Shown one piece after another: positions 49,766-59,413 of a DNA stretch of 64,000 nt. A model generated the notes under the pieces. It was not told where the DNA came from. It saw nothing but the letters and a program-made list of their open reading frames with translations, and did not search any database. This stretch comes from Corallococcus macrosporus. Lineage in GTDB: Bacteria; Myxococcota; Myxococcia; Myxococcales; Myxococcaceae. Each line of letters starts with the position of its first letter. Position 1 is the stretch's first letter. Made by a program: the position numbers and the translations under genes. The DNA lies in assembly GCF_017302985.1 (NCBI RefSeq), contig NZ_JAFIMU010000002.1, positions 620,001 to 684,000 of the forward strand, read 5' to 3'.

Positions 49766-49847
49766 TGAGCTGCTCGTGCGGAGGCCCTACCTATCCTGCG
49801 ATAGGTAGGGCCTATATCAACCGGTCAAAAACCTCTGTTCCGGTATG

Positions 49848-51089
49848 TTACTGCGGCGCACATGGGAATTTTGTCACCTTCAGTTCAGAACGTCCAATGG
49901 CTACCCCATTGGCATATATGTATACGATATATGCAAGTTCAGGTGACCCGCTATCCTCTCTGCTAAACATCTCACTTGGCTGTGCGTAATCACCCAGGGA
50001 TTCGCAGGAGATTTTTTGTGCAAAGCGTTTTGATCCTGAATTGGTGATAATGCTGCTCCACAATTCACGATGAAGTGGTAACAGTTCGCCTTTTTTCATT
50101 AGATCGTTCAAAAAGAAGAAAGCCTCAAAGTCGACGGACTTGTTGATGAGTGAGGCCGGGAACTTGGCGTTGATGCTAGCAACTAAAGATTCGCTGTCAT
50201 CCAAGTTCACGTACTCAAGGCGCAGGTCAGAAACCGTTGCATCAGTGAGCGAACCGCCCAGAATGGCGGATTGTGATCCTGAAACAGGGGTGAGTGCTAC
50301 GCTTTTGGGAGTGTTTTCTCTCTTGATTGTGAAAATATAGGCTTCGCGAGCAGTGCCTTCAAATAGTTCGTAGGATATCCATCCGAACCCTCCAATTCCC
50401 CACCCAGCGCCTTGAGAGTTGAATATTTTGTATGCCTTGAGGTCGTCGTCATAGCCAACTATTAACACGGCATGGCCGTCCGTGCGCTCTGCCGTGGTCA
50501 GGGGTGTAATGCCTTTGTGTGCATAGAATGAAGGTCCGACATCAAGGCCAACAACTATCGGAAGACCATCTTTCAGGAAAGCTTTGACGTCAGAGCGGCT
50601 CCGTGGCTCAATTCTTCGCTTGGGATAAACTCTGTTTCTTGTTGCCTCGACATGAGTTGCTGCGTCGGGTTTGGTGCATGAGAGGGGATCGTACGGGAAT
50701 CTTGATATGGATACGCTTCCTTTCCCCGAAAGTATATTTACCCCATCCAATAGACGGCTGCCGCCATTGCATCCTGGGCCTTGTTTTATATTGTTGTAAA
50801 TAAACGACGGGCTCATTGGTGTGCTGCCGTCAAATCGATAATAAGACGCCATCCCATAGCCTACGGCCCAACCCACGCAAGACGGCTGGTCGCCTTGATC
50901 GCCAGGCGGAGGTAGCTTGGCTGAAAGATCGACCTTTCGAGGTAGCTCGACCGAAGCGCCTCCAATGGGGGCGTATGTCAGTGGTACAGCCTTATAATCC
51001 TTTTCGTCAGCGGCAATGAATCCACTGCCGAGGGCTGCAGTTCCAGCTATGGTGAGGATTGCAAATGCTATCCGCTGTGTGTTTTTCAT
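49848..51089 (-). CDS. Secreted papain-family (C1) cysteine protease, acquired
   Basis: The 413-residue protein has a signal peptide (IAFAILTIAGTAALGSG). Its peptidase domain has all C1 residues: Q65 in GDQGDQ, C71 in PSCVGWAVGYG, H206 in TDGHAVLIVGYDDD and N224 in FNSQGAGWG. There is no long propeptide. About 170 C-terminal residues form an unassigned, beta-rich domain. Codon use is A/T-richer than the core genome. Its ATG overlaps the stop of the upstream envelope-protein gene (ATGA), preceded by AGGAAG, so the two are cotranslated. A role in predation or prey killing is speculative. Confidence 0.85.
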   Translation of the reverse strand: MKNTQRIAFAILTIAGTAALGSGFIAADEKDYKAVPLTYAPIGGASVELPRKVDLSAKLPPPGDQGDQPSCVGWAVGYGMASYYRFDGSTPMSPSFIYNNIKQGPGCNGGSRLLDGVNILSGKGSVSISRFPYDPLSCTKPDAATHVEATRNRVYPKRRIEPRSRSDVKAFLKDGLPIVVGLDVGPSFYAHKGITPLTTAERTDGHAVLIVGYDDDLKAYKIFNSQGAGWGIGGFGWISYELFEGTAREAYIFTIKRENTPKSVALTPVSGSQSAILGGSLTDATVSDLRLEYVNLDDSESLVASINAKFPASLINKSVDFEAFFFLNDLMKKGELLPLHRELWSSIITNSGSKRFAQKISCESLGDYAQPSEMFSREDSGSPELAYIVYIYANGVAIGRSELKVTKFPCAPQ

Positions 51090-51556
51090 ATTGACTTCCT
51101 CAGGCCAAAGGTGAAGACAGCACTGCTCTTGTCGGGAATGTCAGTGGAAAGGGAAATACTCCCGCGCCAACCCAGTCCTATTCCGACCCAATCCATCACC
51201 GTTACAACGGGCAGTACGTCGATAGCGAAGTATTCAGGGCCTGCGCGGTTCGAATCGGCGTCAGTAAGCAGTCCTTGCAGGTAAAGGTCCAAAGAGAGAA
51301 ACGACTGCGTTGCTGTCCAAAACGCAGGCTTCCATCGAACCCCGTAACCAACGCCCGGTGCGACTCCAATGCGGTATGACCGGTTGGAAAGGTCAATCGA
51401 AAATACGTCAACTCCGACACTAGGGCTAAGCGTGAGCCAGTCGCCCAACTTGCGATCAGTTGTTCCTCCAAGCGGCCGCTCAAGATGGAAAACCAATGGT
51501 TGCGCTACCGACGCACTGCTGAGAGTTACGAGCAACACGAATACGTAACGACTCAT
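51086..51556 (-). CDS. Small secreted, barrel-like envelope protein coupled to the C1 protease
   Basis: The 156-residue protein has a signal peptide (YVFVLLVTLSSASVAQ). The mature part is made of alternating strands (LTLSPSVGVDVFSIDL, YRIGVAPGVGYGVRW, WVGIGLGWRGSISLS) and ends FGLRKSI, like small outer-membrane barrels. No named family. A perfect TTGACA lies upstream (51616-51611 on the minus strand), but I see no good -10 partner. It is the first gene of a two-gene unit with the protease. Confidence 0.7.
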   Translation of the reverse strand: MSRYVFVLLVTLSSASVAQPLVFHLERPLGGTTDRKLGDWLTLSPSVGVDVFSIDLSNRSYRIGVAPGVGYGVRWKPAFWTATQSFLSLDLYLQGLLTDADSNRAGPEYFAIDVLPVVTVMDWVGIGLGWRGSISLSTDIPDKSSAVFTFGLRKSI

Positions 51557-51648
51557 CTATCCCCCCTGCGAGATGGGTTTACTGGGAGCAAAGAACATGC
51601 AAGTGCTCAATGTCAAGTGCCTAACAGCCCCTTGGCAGTGTAGGCAAA

Positions 51649-52470
51649 TCAAAGCCACAGGCGCGTCGCAGTCAGCAGGACGAAGGTGAGAAATTTGACT
51701 GTGCGCTTGTCGTGGCGCATCGCCTCTCGCTGAGAGCGCTTGTCTTTCCAATGAGGCACTTGACGAGGTTGCGCTGGCTGTTGGTCTTGCGGTCGAAGTG
51801 GGCCAGCTGCCGCTGGTCGCGACGAGTGGTAATGACGGGGCGGATGCGGTGCGCATGGTTCCCGCGATGCACGCGCCGATGGTTGTAGCCCTTGTCGCCG
51901 ACGATGGCTGCGGGGCACAGCTGCGGACGCCTTGGCCCGACGATTCGAGGCACGATGCTTCGATTCATGACGTGCTCGAAGGCGAGCGACTCATCCCGCT
52001 CGCCTGGCATCAGGGCGAAGGCGATGGGCCGCCCATGTCCTTCCGCCCGGACAATGAACTTGGTGGAGGACCCACCCTGACTGCGGACTAACGCTTCGTC
52101 GGCCCCCCTTTTTTGAGGCTGCCCGCGAGCACCCGCCGCGTGCGGATGCGCCCGGATGACAGTGCCGTCCACGTGATGCAGGGCCCAATCGAATTCGCCG
52201 TCTTGCTGCGCTTCGGCCTGCAGTTGCTGCAGGACGTGCTCCCAGCCGCCGGCACGTGTCCAGCGCTTGAAGCGGCTGTATACCGTCGTCTATCGCCTAT
52301 AGCGCTTGGGCATGTCGCGCCAGGGGCTGCCCGTGCACAGCACCCAGCAGATGCCGCCCAAGACGCGCCGGTGGCTCTGTGCGGGTCGTCCGACCCACGG
52401 CTTTTCTGGAGGTAGCAGAGGACTCATCCGCTTCCACTGCACCTCCGTCAGGTCTCCTCGATGGGGTGCA
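51649..52470 (-). pseudogene. IS5-family transposase, inactivated
   Basis: The N-terminal part (DLTEVQWKRMSPLLPPEKPW, then GSPWRDMPKRYRR) hits an in-frame TAG at 52290, where relatives have the Trp of PW-x-T-V-Y. The same frame continues with TTVYSRFKRWTRAGGWE, HVDGTVIRAHPHAAGARG and VGDKGYNHRR. Near the end another shift is needed to reach REAMRHDKRTVKFLTFVLL, the normal C-terminus. At least two lesions are present. Terminal repeats were not found. Confidence 0.75.
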
Positions 52471-52570
52471 ATACATCGGTAACTGGCAGCCCCTCGATGT
52501 CTGTGCCTGCACGATCTAGGCGAAGAATACAGGCGCCACCAGCCTTGCTGGGAGCCATAGCTCGGAGTCG

Positions 52571-53470
52571 CTAGTAGGAGCCCCAGCGAGAAGGGAGGGG
52601 ACCACTCCACTGCGTTTGGGTTCCTGGGGTCGTCAGCGGTGTATTGCCATTGATGCGCATGATGCTGGAGTTCGCAGTGAGGTCGGACCAGTTCACGGCG
52701 ATGTTGCGGCAGAATCGGTCGCGCGCGAGCCCTGTGCTGGGGTCGTGCACGCATGGGGTGGCATCCCAGACGCGGTCTGATTGCAGGCGCTGGACGGCGG
52801 CGACGATGTTGGAGGGCATCTCCCCGGACTCTCGGACGAAGGGGACGCCGTCGACCGGCGCGCCCTTTGACGACAGCAGTTCGAACACCTTGCCGGAGTA
52901 GCTCAGCGAGCCTTGCATGCTGAAGTCCCAGGCACTGGCGCTGAAGGGCTGGGTCTGTCCACAGGAGGCCGGGTTGCCGGGCGCGTCGGTGCAGGAACCT
53001 CCGAGGTGGAGCACCAGCACGGCGCCTGTCTCCACCGTGTAGCCCTGGGGGAAGGTGAAGGCGAAATCGGAGTTGGTGAGTTCCTGGAGGGAGATACCGG
53101 TCAGTGTCCCGCCGCTGACGGCCACCAGTTCGATGAGATCTTGCGGGACGTCGGGATTGATCTCGGTGATGCGGAGTGAGGCTTCCGGCGGAGGCCCACC
53201 GCCATCAGGGATGCCTGCATCCGAGGCTCCGGCATCCGGGATGCCCGCGTCATTGGATCCCGCGTCGGAAGTGCCGGCGTCCACGCCCGAGTCCTCCGGG
53301 CCTGCGTCCCGTGTCCCCGCGTCTGGCGAAGCGGCCTGAACGCAGCGTTCCTCCATGCAGACGATGTCGGGGCCCCGGGATGCACAGTCACTGGTGTCCG
53401 TGCACTCAGGGGAGGAACAGGCGGAGACGAGCGGGAGCAGGGCAAGGGCTGCGAGTCGCGGGCGAAGCAT
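52571..53470 (-). CDS. Lipoprotein with Asp/Ala/Gly stalk and lamin-tail-like domain
   Basis: The 299-residue protein has a lipobox (LLPLVSACSS) and a Cys-rich segment (CTDTSDCASRGPDIVCMEERC). A stalk of about 45 residues is built from (D/N)AG(I/T)xD units. The C-terminal domain starts SLRITEINPDVPQDLIELVA, the common opening of lamin-tail domains, with a later CTDAPGNPASC loop. It is likely surface-exposed. Function is unknown. Confidence 0.78.
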   Translation of the reverse strand: MLRPRLAALALLPLVSACSSPECTDTSDCASRGPDIVCMEERCVQAASPDAGTRDAGPEDSGVDAGTSDAGSNDAGIPDAGASDAGIPDGGGPPPEASLRITEINPDVPQDLIELVAVSGGTLTGISLQELTNSDFAFTFPQGYTVETGAVLVLHLGGSCTDAPGNPASCGQTQPFSASAWDFSMQGSLSYSGKVFELLSSKGAPVDGVPFVRESGEMPSNIVAAVQRLQSDRVWDATPCVHDPSTGLARDRFCRNIAVNWSDLTANSSIMRINGNTPLTTPGTQTQWSGPLPSRWGSY

Positions 53471-53581
53471 GGAGAGGAACCTGGATGAGTTGTTGGAACT
53501 GGGGCAGGAGCCGCGGGCGGACCATAAGCGAAATGGAGATGAGCCTCGCTGCCCGTGATGCGCAAGAAGGCCCGCCGTGCT

Positions 53582-54613
53582 TCAGGCGGAGCGCCGCTCT
53601 CCCGTAGCTGCCTCTCCCACCTTGAGGTGCGTTCGCAACCAGCTTGCCAGCGCCTCCGCCTCCTCCTGGCTGCTGAAGCTGGCGATGTCTTCCTGGCGCT
53701 CCCCTCCGTCGGCGGTGGAGAGCTCGAGCGTGGGCTGGTAGCTGGTCACCGGTCGCCCCTTGTGCTGGCGCACCTTTGTTTCAACCTGGAGCGACCGCAC
53801 GTCGCGCCACTGGATGTCGAGCCGTTGCTTCCGCTGGGAGAAGGGTGGCAGGGACAGGCTTCGTGCCTGGGTGTGGAGGCGCAGGTCGTAGTGCCCGGAC
53901 TTCAGCCGTACTTGCGTCCACCGCCCGGCGAACACACCGCAGGCGATGATGACGCCCCAGGCGGCGACGCCCACGGGCAGTGGTGCGGTGAGCGCCCCGG
54001 TGGCGGATCCGAGCACGAAGCACCCCAGGGCGGCGCAGCCCAAGGCCACGAACACCCGGTTGATCGGCCAGGGCCCATTGAGCGTCACGCACTCGCTGCC
54101 GTCCTCCCGGAAGAAGGTGGACAGGAGCGGCGGCTGCGGCTTCCAGCCCCGCACCACCATGGTGCCCAGCCAGAACGCCACCAGGTTGAAGGGCATCAGC
54201 ATCATGAGCAGGAACAGCTCCAGGCTCCCCAGCCCCGGCTGCAACAGCGCCTCCAAGGGCTGACCGGGCCGGTAATACACGGGGACGCTCGCTCCAAGCG
54301 GGGCTCGCGCCACCACGTCGTCCGCGTACCCGGAATCACTCGAACGGAACGTGGCGAAGCGGTACTTGCTGCCCTCGTAGGACTGCCCGTCGACGGAGTA
54401 GGTGTAGGCCAGCTTCGGCTCGTACTTGATGCCCTTCGAGCGCACCGTCTCCACCTCGCTCCGGGTGATGGTGCCCTGCACGGTGGGCCAGCTCGACGCC
54501 TTCACCTGACGGACCATGTCGGCGCAGGCCAGGACGTCAATGGCCCCCGTCATGGCCGCCCACGGGAGGAGGAACAGGAGCAAACCGAGGGACCCGACCG
54601 CACGAGAAGACAT
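53582..54613 (-). CDS. DUF3592 membrane protein
   Basis: The 343-residue protein has an N-terminal membrane segment (GLLLFLLPWAAMTGA). A DUF3592 domain follows (about residues 38-130: WPTVQGTITRSEVE, YTYSVDGQSYEG, VPVYYRPGQP). Two further membrane segments lie near 130-155 and 195-230, then a soluble C-terminal domain. Function is unknown; such proteins are common in Myxococcales. It is divergent from the pseudouridine-synthase-like gene at 54734. Confidence 0.85.
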   Translation of the reverse strand: MSSRAVGSLGLLLFLLPWAAMTGAIDVLACADMVRQVKASSWPTVQGTITRSEVETVRSKGIKYEPKLAYTYSVDGQSYEGSKYRFATFRSSDSGYADDVVARAPLGASVPVYYRPGQPLEALLQPGLGSLELFLLMMLMPFNLVAFWLGTMVVRGWKPQPPLLSTFFREDGSECVTLNGPWPINRVFVALGCAALGCFVLGSATGALTAPLPVGVAAWGVIIACGVFAGRWTQVRLKSGHYDLRLHTQARSLSLPPFSQRKQRLDIQWRDVRSLQVETKVRQHKGRPVTSYQPTLELSTADGGERQEDIASFSSQEEAEALASWLRTHLKVGEAATGERRSA

Positions 54614-54733
54614 GCCCCCAGTCTACAGGGACGCCCCGGAACGAACGAAGCAGGCCCCCGACCGCGTGACGGTGCCCACCCAGACTGCGACCCCGGGGCT
54701 GTCACTTCCTCCTGGGGCTCGTAGAGTGCTCGG

Positions 54734-55663
54734 GTGACGTCCCCACCTGATGACTCCGGCCGCCTGAATGACGGCTACGTCTACCGCGAGCGGATTGGCT
54801 CCGCCTCCGTGGGGCGCACCGCGCTTGCCCACCTGACGGACGCGTACCGGCACTCCACCGAGGAGGAGTGGCGTGCTCGCTTCGCTCGCGGCGAGGTGCG
54901 GCTGGAGGGCTCCATCGCGACCGGCGACGAGGTGCTGCGGGTCCACCAGGAGCTGTGCTGGCACCGGCCGCCCTGGCGGGAGGGGGAGACGCCAGACGGC
55001 TTCGAGCTGGTGTACGAGGACGCTTCGCTGCTCGCGGTCATCAAGCCGAGCGGGCTGCCGACGATTCCCTCCGGCGGCTTCCTCAAGAACACGCTGCTCT
55101 CGTTCGTGCGGTTGCGCTGGCCGGAGGCCTCCGCACTTCACCGGCTGGGGCGGGCGACCTCTGGGTTGGTGCTCTTCTCCCGCACGCATGATGCCGCCGC
55201 GAAGCTCTCCCGCAACTGGCGCGAGGGCGACGTGGAGAAGCGCTACCGGGCGCTCTCGGATGGGGTCGCGGCGCAGGCGTCCTATGACATCCACACGCCC
55301 ATCGGGCTGGTGCCGCACCCATTGCTGGGGTCGGTGCACGGGGCGACCGAGAAGGGCAAACCTTCACACAGCCACGCGGAGGTCCTGGAGCGGCGTGACG
55401 GTCAGACCCTGTTCGCGGTGCGCATCCACACGGGCCGCCCCGAGCAGATCCGCATCCACCTGGCGTCCATCGGCCATCCGCTCACGGGGGAGCCGCTGTT
55501 CGCCTCGGGAGGTCTGCCTCGTGAGCGCGAGCCGGGCCTGCCCGGAGAGGGAGGCTACCTGCTCCACGCGGAGACGCTCGCGTTCACGCACCCGCTCACG
55601 TCGGAGCGACTGCGGCTGCACGCGCCACCTCCGGCCGCCTTGCGAATGGCGACGGAGACCTGA
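54734..55663 (+). CDS. RluA-family pseudouridine synthase-like protein lacking the usual catalytic Asp
   Basis: The 309-residue protein begins at GTG. A short S4-like region is followed by the RluA catalytic fold: [39 protein letters not shown], and [25 protein letters not shown]. In typical family members the motif is HRLDR-x-TSG and its Asp is the nucleophile. Here it is Gly139, although the surrounding residues are kept. A subgroup with HRLGR is known to me from plant homologues, so the change may be ancestral. Whether the enzyme is active is unclear. Confidence 0.85.
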   Translation: MTSPPDDSGRLNDGYVYRERIGSASVGRTALAHLTDAYRHSTEEEWRARFARGEVRLEGSIATGDEVLRVHQELCWHRPPWREGETPDGFELVYEDASLLAVIKPSGLPTIPSGGFLKNTLLSFVRLRWPEASALHRLGRATSGLVLFSRTHDAAAKLSRNWREGDVEKRYRALSDGVAAQASYDIHTPIGLVPHPLLGSVHGATEKGKPSHSHAEVLERRDGQTLFAVRIHTGRPEQIRIHLASIGHPLTGEPLFASGGLPREREPGLPGEGGYLLHAETLAFTHPLTSERLRLHAPPPAALRMATET

Positions 55664-55763
55664 GCACCGGGCCTTCAACGTCAGACATGGCTGTTCCCGG
55701 AATCTGCTTGCGTTCGGGATGGGCCAAGGCGCAACGTGAATGCCTCACCTGATGGGAGGGCTC

Positions 55764-56075
55764 ATGAGCCAGCTTTTGAAGTGCCTGCTGGCTGCCTCCG
55801 CTGTCTTCACCTTCGCACCGGTTACTTCTGCCTCCGCGCAGTCGTGTGAGACCGCCTGTACCTGCGCGACTCCCTGCAACTTCACCTGTCAGCACGACCA
55901 GGGTGGGGTGATCACGTGTGGAAGGTATGGAGCAGATTGCATCGGCAACTGCTTCAGCCCTGAACCCTCGGAGTCGGTGGCCACCCGGGATGAGGCTGCG
56001 CGGGAAGATACGTCCGCGCAGGTCTGCAGCGAGGAACCCCCGGAGTCGGAAGCTTCCGCCTCCGTCGAAAGCTGA
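55764..56075 (+). CDS. Small secreted Cys-rich protein
   Basis: The ATG at 55764 follows GGGAGG and gives a signal peptide (LLKCLLAASAVFTFAPVTSASAQ); an upstream ATG at 55740 adds eight residues. The mature protein of about 78 residues contains seven cysteines within 40 residues (CETACTCATPCNFTC then C...C...C), followed by an acidic Ser/Glu tail. No family is recognised. It may be disulfide-bonded or metal-binding. Confidence 0.65.
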   Translation: MSQLLKCLLAASAVFTFAPVTSASAQSCETACTCATPCNFTCQHDQGGVITCGRYGADCIGNCFSPEPSESVATRDEAAREDTSAQVCSEEPPESEASASVES

Positions 56076-56250
56076 GCTGACCGGAGCGGGAGCCCACCGT
56101 GCAGCGCGATGCACAGGTGGGCCGCCCCTTGCACATCCTGGACGACCGTCCTTCTCATGCCGCATGGCGGCATGCAATGGCACATGGGTTGCTGTCTGCC
56201 CATGGTATCGAGGTGGTTCGAAAGGGGTGTGCAAGGTGGAGCTCGTCGTA

Positions 56251-57264
56251 ATGATTGGGTTGATCATCCTCATCATGGGGCCCGTGTTCTTCGTGATGGG
56301 GATCGTCTACTTGAGCAGGGGCGACAAGGTCGCAGGGAGCATCATGTCCGTCGTGGGCGCCACGACGATGGGGCTCTTGTTCTGGGCCTATAACGTGATC
56401 AGCCACACGAACTTCTCGAAGGGGCGCGTGCTGCGTCTCAAGGGGCGCGCTCGCGTGGCCCGTCGAACCCTCGGAGAGGGCTGGGCGGACGAGGCCTCTC
56501 CTCAGCTGGAAGGGCTCACGCCGTATCAGCGGACCGTGCTGGGGGAGGCCTGGATGTACTCCGCGGGCATGGAGCACGCGTCCATCCCTGCCTTCGCGAA
56601 GCTGTCGCTCAAGCTCTCCGCCCTGGGCGCGCCCTCGGAGCTGCTGGAGGCGTGTCACCTGGCGGCCCTGGACGAGGTCCGCCATGCCCGGCGGTGCTTC
56701 GCGCTCGCTCGGGCCTACTCGGGGCTGCCGTGGAGCGCGGGCGCGATTCCGGAGCTGGGCCAGGAACGTCCGCAGCGTCCCATCTCGGATGACAGCGACG
56801 AGTGGTCCCGGCTGGTGCGCGGGTCGCTGCTGGATGGATGTCTGGGGGAAGGGCTGGCCGCCAGCGTCGCCGCGGAAGCGTCACGGCGGGCCTGCGACCC
56901 CGTCGTGCGGGAGACCCTGGCGGTCATCGCCGAGGATGAGGAGCGGCACGCGGAGCTGGGCTGGGACGTGCTGGCCTTCGCGCTGGAGCGGGGCGGCGGC
57001 AAAGCCAGACAGGCGCTGCATCAGGCCCTGGACGCGCTGGACGAGCAGCGGACGCCCGCGCTCCCCCGCATCCCGGGCGTCGACGAGGACTTCCTCTCGC
57101 GCAATGGCCTGCTGCCCCAGGCGGAGCTGGGACGGCTGATGGAAGAGTGCCTCCAGCGGACGCGGGCTCGGGCCGAGGAGTGGACTCAGCGCCCGCGCGT
57201 CATGATGCCGCCCTGCTCCAGCAGCCCGAACAGCTCCAGCAGCGCGTCCACGGGGATGACGTAG
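56251..57264 (+). CDS. Membrane-anchored ferritin-like di-iron protein
   Basis: Two membrane segments (about residues 1-21 and 31-53) precede a ferritin-like four-helix domain. The metal ligands fit a di-iron site: E in GMEHASIPAF, ExxH in DEVRHARR, E in SVAAEAS, and ExxH in DEERHAEL. GGAG nine bases before ATG 56251 supports that start; GTG 56227 or 56236 are alternatives. The last 25 residues (Ser/Pro/Met-rich) lie antisense over the end of the M28 gene and look non-native. Function may be oxidative or iron handling. Confidence 0.72.
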   Translation: MIGLIILIMGPVFFVMGIVYLSRGDKVAGSIMSVVGATTMGLLFWAYNVISHTNFSKGRVLRLKGRARVARRTLGEGWADEASPQLEGLTPYQRTVLGEAWMYSAGMEHASIPAFAKLSLKLSALGAPSELLEACHLAALDEVRHARRCFALARAYSGLPWSAGAIPELGQERPQRPISDDSDEWSRLVRGSLLDGCLGEGLAASVAAEASRRACDPVVRETLAVIAEDEERHAELGWDVLAFALERGGGKARQALHQALDALDEQRTPALPRIPGVDEDFLSRNGLLPQAELGRLMEECLQRTRARAEEWTQRPRVMMPPCSSSPNSSSSASTGMT

Positions 57265-59327
57265 CCGTACTCGGCGTAGGCCGCGTCGCGGATGCCCGCC
57301 ACGGAGCGCTGGCCGTCGGCGTAGCTCGCGACCGCGTCCGCCAGTTGGTAGAAGCGCAGCTCGCTCTCTCCCTGCTCCCGCAGGGCCGCGGCCGCGGCGG
57401 TCATGGCGGCCTTCACCGTGTCCATCCGGGCCTGCGACCCGGGGACCGCGGGGAGCTGCAGCTCGTCGAATGAGGCGAGCTCCTGGCCCTTCACGCGACG
57501 CGGAACGAAGGCCCGCGCCCGGCGCTCGGCTTCGCTGGGGGCGGGCTCCTTCAGGGACACGCCGCGCGTCTTGGCGTCCGCTTCCAGGCGCTTCAAGGCC
57601 TGGGACTCGGCGTTCTCCAGGGTCTTGATCATCGCCTTCACCGGCTCGGCGGGCGCGCCCAGGGCCTGGCAGGAGCGCAGGGCGTCTCGTTCACGCTGGT
57701 AGCCGGTGCGCACCGCGGCTCGGGCCAGACGGACGAGGCCGGGCAGCTGCGCGGCGGGCGTCCCGGCCAGGTCTCGTCGGGCCCGGAACTCGTCCTCCGC
57801 CGTGCGCTTCACTCCGTGCACCGCCACCAGACGCGCGAGCTCCAGGGCGCCCGTGCCCTCGGCCCACGCGGCGACGGTGATGGAGGCCAGGCCCGCGAAG
57901 GCGGTGCGGTGCAGCTGGGTGGGGTCCACGTTCTCCGGCCGGTCTCCGCTGGTGTGGTAGCCGTCATCGGGCCACGTGGAGAAGGCGACGCCGGGGATGC
58001 CGTGGTCGTTGAAGAGCTGGTGATCCGAGCCCCGGCTGTAGCGCTCCATGTGGGCATCCAGCGGATCCTGTGAGCCCGTCACGGATCCGATGCGGAAGTC
58101 CTTCCTCGGCGGATAGGCCACGCCGTTGAAGCGGTTCATGAAGGCCACCGTGGACTCGGAGACGGCGTTCACGAAGCTGCCGTTCCAGTCCGGGGTGTAG
58201 GAGATGAAGAAGCGTGAGTGTGAGCGCGTCAGGCTGGCGCCGAGCATGTCGAAGTTGAAGTGCGCCACCCGCCGCACCGGATCCGCGCCGTGATGGGCGA
58301 ACCACTCGCGGGTTCCCTCGAACTCCGGCAGCCACAGCACGCGCAGGGCGCGCACCGGCGGTGGCAGCACGCCCCGGCGGATGAGCGTGGTGTATGTGCG
58401 CACCAGCTCCAGCAGTGTGGCGGAGCCCGAGGCGTTGTCGTTGGCTCCGGGCTTGTAGTGGTCCAGGTGGCCCGTGAGGACGATCTCCTCCCCTGCGAGC
58501 GTCCCGGGGATGACGCCACTGACGATGCTGAGATGTCCCGTGGGCTCCTGGGTGGCGACGCTGACGTCCACCTTCACCGGGCCCTCGCGCAGCTGGGCGC
58601 GCAGCTCGCGGCCCTGCCGGTCCGACACCATGAACAGGAAGGGCGTGCGCATCCCCTGCGGAATGAGACGCCGGGGGACGGCGGCCCAGCCCACCTGATC
58701 CGGGAAGTCGCCGTCCATGCGGTGGGCTTCGTTCCAGGGCGGCGTCGAGTAGGACGACACCACGCCCACGGCGCCGAACTTCACCACGGCATTGCGCAGC
58801 GTGGCCGCGAGGTGGCCCCGGCTGAGCACCACCTTGCCCTTCACGTCCTTGCCCGCGTAGTCGGCGTCCTGGGTGCCCAGCCCCACGTCGACCAGCTCCA
58901 GGTCCTTGCCCTCGAAGCTGCCACTGCCGGACGCCAGGGCCATGGGTTGGTCGGCGTAGGACGTCACCCGGTAGCGGTGGGGGCCGGCCACCCACAGCTC
59001 GCCGTGCGTGGCCCGCCACTGGGGGCCCTCCTTCATCGCCTCCAGGCGGACGTCCTGGAGGCCCGCGGCCTCGGCGGCGGCCTTCGTCCAGGCGGCGGCC
59101 TCCGTGTAGCCCTCCAGGCTGTCCCGGGCGATGAGCGACAGCCGCTGGACACTGTCATGGATGCGGTCGCCCGAGCTCTCCTGGATGAGGGCTCGCACCA
59201 CATCGTCCCGGAGTACCAGTCCGGTGGTGGGCGAGATGGGCCCCAGCGGGGACGTGGGCGCCTGGGCGGAGGCGCTGAGCGCGGCGAGCACCGCGAGGAG
59301 GGCGACGGGCAACGGGCGGAGGAGCAT
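57186..59327 (-). CDS. M28-family zinc aminopeptidase with PA domain
   Basis: From the ATG at 59327 the protein is 713 residues, with a signal peptide (LPVALLAVLAALSASAQA). A PA-type domain (about 130-260, VKGKVVLSRGHLAATLRNAV) is followed by the M28 domain. Zinc ligands are visible in TGHLDHYKPGANDNASG, in WLPEFEGTREW and in YSRGSDHQLF. A helical C-terminal region of about 230 residues ends ELFGLLEQGGIMTRGR. It is probably periplasmic or secreted and releases N-terminal amino acids. Its 3' end overlaps the ferritin-like frame by 79 bases. Confidence 0.9.
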   Translation of the reverse strand: MLLRPLPVALLAVLAALSASAQAPTSPLGPISPTTGLVLRDDVVRALIQESSGDRIHDSVQRLSLIARDSLEGYTEAAAWTKAAAEAAGLQDVRLEAMKEGPQWRATHGELWVAGPHRYRVTSYADQPMALASGSGSFEGKDLELVDVGLGTQDADYAGKDVKGKVVLSRGHLAATLRNAVVKFGAVGVVSSYSTPPWNEAHRMDGDFPDQVGWAAVPRRLIPQGMRTPFLFMVSDRQGRELRAQLREGPVKVDVSVATQEPTGHLSIVSGVIPGTLAGEEIVLTGHLDHYKPGANDNASGSATLLELVRTYTTLIRRGVLPPPVRALRVLWLPEFEGTREWFAHHGADPVRRVAHFNFDMLGASLTRSHSRFFISYTPDWNGSFVNAVSESTVAFMNRFNGVAYPPRKDFRIGSVTGSQDPLDAHMERYSRGSDHQLFNDHGIPGVAFSTWPDDGYHTSGDRPENVDPTQLHRTAFAGLASITVAAWAEGTGALELARLVAVHGVKRTAEDEFRARRDLAGTPAAQLPGLVRLARAAVRTGYQRERDALRSCQALGAPAEPVKAMIKTLENAESQALKRLEADAKTRGVSLKEPAPSEAERRARAFVPRRVKGQELASFDELQLPAVPGSQARMDTVKAAMTAAAAALREQGESELRFYQLADAVASYADGQRSVAGIRDAAYAEYGYVIPVDALLELFGLLEQGGIMTRGR

Positions 59328-59413
59328 GGATGGCTTGGGACCATATCCCCCGCGGCTCCCATGGGCGCTGGGAACGCCGTGCCGATTCACACGGCGATGA
59401 CTAGGTTGCCGCC

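Noticed and set aside
52290-52754. Upstream part of the minus-strand frame before the IS5 transposase start
   Set aside because: Residues before DLTEVQW are low-complexity and overlap the end of the lipoprotein gene; only the transposase part is real.
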